Part shown: in pieces, positions 6,080 through 7,862 of the stretch
Position numbering within the stretch: the first letter of the stretch is position 1
Layout: every line of letters begins with the position of its first letter
Source: Flavobacteriales bacterium
Lineage (GTDB): Bacteria > Bacteroidota > Bacteroidia > NORP154
DNA length: 7,862 nt
Assembly (NCBI GenBank): GCA_012965625.1
Contig: DTSC01000366.1
Location: 1-7,862 of the forward strand
Direction of reading: 5' to 3'
The notes under the pieces: generated by a model
What the model was told of the DNA's origin: nothing
The model's input: the letters and a program-made list of their open reading frames with translations, nothing else
Database searches by the model: none
Translations under genes and position numbers: made by a program

Positions 6080-7699
6080 ATGAATAAAACTGGTATAAAA
6101 GCAGATAATACAGATTTATCTGATATTGGGATCAGTAATATAAACCATGAATATTGGAATCTTAGCCCTGAGGAATTAACAAATATGTCAATCCAAATGG
6201 GTGAAGGGGTAATCACTGATACAGGCTCTTTGGCTATTAATACTGGGAAATTTACTGGAAGATCTCCAAAGGACAGGTTTATTGTTGTTGATGAAAAAAC
6301 CAATGATACTGTTTGGTGGGGCGATATTAATATCAAGTTTGATGCAAGCAAATATGACATCCTTTACAAAAAAATTACAGGATATTTTGAGGGCAGAGAT
6401 GTTTTTGTAAGAGATGCTTTTGTCTGTGCAAATCCAAACTATAAGGTAAAGCTAAGGGTTATTACTGAACTTCCCTGGCAAAATATATTCGCTTATAATA
6501 TGTTTCTCAGATTAGAAGATGAGGAAATATTAAACTTTGATCCTGAATGGACGATTATTGCCGCATCAGGTTTCCAGGCAAATCCTGAAGAAGATGGAAC
6601 CAGGCAGGGCAATTTTGCGATTATTAATTTTAGTAAAAAGCAGATTCTTATTGGTGGCACAGGTTATACAGGAGAAATCAAAAAAGGCGTATTCTCCATT
6701 CTTAATTTTATCCTACCTCATGAAAGGGACGTGTTGTCAATGCATTGCTCGGCAAATATTGGTGAAAACGATGATACTGCAATATTTTTTGGATTATCCG
6801 GAACAGGAAAAACAACCCTTTCCGCAGATCCAAAGAGGAAACTCATTGGTGATGATGAACATGGATGGGCAGAAAATACCGTTTTTAATTTTGAAGGGGG
6901 CTGTTATGCTAAATGTATTGACCTGACTGTTGAAAAAGAACCGCAAATCTTTGCTGCAATCAAAGAGGGTGCATTGCTTGAGAATATTGGGTTTATAAAT
7001 GGAACGAGAACGGTTGATTATGCCAATGTCACAAAAACAGAAAATACCCGGGTGTCTTACCCCATTTACCATATTAAAAATGCTGCAAACCCATCCATTG
7101 GGCCCAAACCACAAAACATCTTCTTTTTAACCTGCGACGCATTTGGGGTACTGCCGCCATTATCCAGGTTAACTCCAGGCCAGGCAATGTATCATTTTAT
7201 TTCTGGCTACACGGCGAAAGTTGCTGGAACTGAGGAGGGAATAACTGAACCTCAGACAACTTTTTCGGCATGTTTTGGGGCTCCTTTTTTACCCTTGCAT
7301 CCAACAAAATATGCGGAAATGTTAGGTGAAAAGATTAAAAAAGATAAAGTTAAAGTATGGTTTATCAATACTGGTTGGTCTGGTGGTTCTTATGGAGTAG
7401 GTGAGCGCATTAATCTCAAATATACACGAGCAATGATCACAGCAGCCCTTACAGGACAGCTTGATAATATCAGATATTCTCAAGATAATATCTTTGGTTT
7501 GGCAATACCAGATTCTTGCCCGGACATACCTGTAGACATCTTGGATCCAAGAAATACCTGGAAGGATAAGGAAGCATATGATATAAAAGCACTTGAACTT
7601 GCGGAGTCTTTTGTTGCTAACTTCCAAAAATTTGAAGACTTTGCCAATGATGAAATAATGTCAGCAGCGCCAAGAAATAAAATTCCACAAAAAGTATAG
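6080..7699 (+). CDS. pckA: ATP-dependent phosphoenolpyruvate carboxykinase
   Basis: Converts oxaloacetate and ATP to phosphoenolpyruvate, CO2 and ADP, the cytoplasmic entry step of gluconeogenesis from TCA-cycle carbon. The 539-residue length matches the bacterial ATP-dependent family (E. coli, 540). Motifs in order: TGKFTGRSPKDRF (55-67), with the substrate-binding Arg61; YTGEIKKGVFS (196-206), with metal-site Lys202; MHCSANIG (221-228), with His222; the P-loop GLSGTGKTT (238-246), with Lys244; kinase-2 LIGDDEHGW (255-263), with the metal-binding Asp; ENTRVSYP (321-328), with Arg324; and FLTCDAFGVLPP (349-360). TGWSGGSYGVGERI near 431-444 is also characteristic. All key catalytic residues are present. 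The P-loop form and length exclude the GTP-dependent type. It has its own promoter and a structured leader; rsmE begins 21 bases after its stop with no obvious terminator, so read-through is likely. Confidence 0.97.
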   Translation: MNKTGIKADNTDLSDIGISNINHEYWNLSPEELTNMSIQMGEGVITDTGSLAINTGKFTGRSPKDRFIVVDEKTNDTVWWGDINIKFDASKYDILYKKITGYFEGRDVFVRDAFVCANPNYKVKLRVITELPWQNIFAYNMFLRLEDEEILNFDPEWTIIAASGFQANPEEDGTRQGNFAIINFSKKQILIGGTGYTGEIKKGVFSILNFILPHERDVLSMHCSANIGENDDTAIFFGLSGTGKTTLSADPKRKLIGDDEHGWAENTVFNFEGGCYAKCIDLTVEKEPQIFAAIKEGALLENIGFINGTRTVDYANVTKTENTRVSYPIYHIKNAANPSIGPKPQNIFFLTCDAFGVLPPLSRLTPGQAMYHFISGYTAKVAGTEEGITEPQTTFSACFGAPFLPLHPTKYAEMLGEKIKKDKVKVWFINTGWSGGSYGVGERINLKYTRAMITAALTGQLDNIRYSQDNIFGLAIPDSCPDIPVDILDPRNTWKDKEAYDIKALELAESFVANFQKFEDFANDEIMSAAPRNKIPQKV

Positions 7700-7720
7700 T
7701 CTCCACTTCCAAACCCAAGT

Positions 7721-7862
7721 ATGTATTGGTTTTATCTTGCCGACATTCCTAAGAAAAAAATTTTATTAAACCAGGAGGAATCCAAGCACATCACTAAGGT
7801 ACTAAGATATGGTATTGGTGATACTGTTTACCTGAATGATGGAAAGGGTAGTGTTTATCAAT
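7721..7862 (+). CDS. rsmE: 16S rRNA (uracil-1498-N3)-methyltransferase, N-terminal part
   Basis: The first 47 codons are present; the gene runs off the window edge. The N-terminus reads MYWFYLADI, then ESKHITKVLRYGIGDTVYL and DGKGSVYQ. The pattern x-FY, then E-S-K-H-I-x-K-V-L-R, then G-D-x-V-x-L-x-D-G-K-G is the PUA-like N-terminal domain of RsmE, which modifies U1498 in the decoding region of the small ribosomal subunit. The SPOUT catalytic domain and knot lie beyond the window (E. coli RsmE is about 243 residues). The ATG at 7721 agrees with the family start. The 21-base gap from pckA contains neither a hairpin nor a -7 box, so transcription from the pckA promoter is likely. Confidence 0.88.
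   Translation, partial: MYWFYLADIPKKKILLNQEESKHITKVLRYGIGDTVYLNDGKGSVYQ

Overview
The window is a low-GC stretch of a Bacteroidota chromosome, most likely a Cytophagales or Flavobacteriia type. This is inferred from three things: promoters resembling the Bacteroidetes pattern (a -7 box of the form TAnnTTTG), the near absence of purine-rich Shine-Dalgarno sequences before clear start codons, and protein families typical of the phylum. No mobile element, CRISPR array, rRNA or tRNA was seen. The content is mostly core, housekeeping-like genes; I found no clear novel multi-gene system.

Left block (1-2944, + strand): a periplasmic protein-folding operon. It holds the C-terminal end of a parvulin-family protein, a lipoprotein with a degenerate SurA-like fold, a full-length SurA-like peptidyl-prolyl isomerase with two parvulin domains, and a secreted thioredoxin-fold protein whose start codon overlaps the surA stop by one base. 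A MoxR-family AAA+ ATPase (3019-4032) follows behind its own -7-like box. It is not followed by the DUF58/VWA genes that often accompany moxR.

Middle block: a LYS9-type saccharopine dehydrogenase on the minus strand (4037-5368) converges on moxR with only 4 bases between the stop codons. It diverges, across a 73-base promoter region, from a small four-helix DUF423 membrane protein (5442-5858).

Right block: a 221-base intergenic region (5859-6079) is the most structured non-coding stretch in the window. It contains a 12-base direct repeat, an inverted repeat, a good Bacteroidetes promoter, and an approximately 60-base leader with a GC-rich hairpin (possible pseudoknot) followed by an AU-rich hairpin ending 6 bases before the start codon. 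It leads into ATP-dependent phosphoenolpyruvate carboxykinase (pckA, 6080-7699). The beginning of rsmE (16S rRNA m3U1498 methyltransferase) follows 21 bases later and runs off the window.

Functionally, the left half serves envelope protein folding. The middle and right combine amino-acid catabolism (probable lysine degradation through saccharopine) with the gluconeogenic exit from the TCA cycle. The pckA leader is the item I would examine first.
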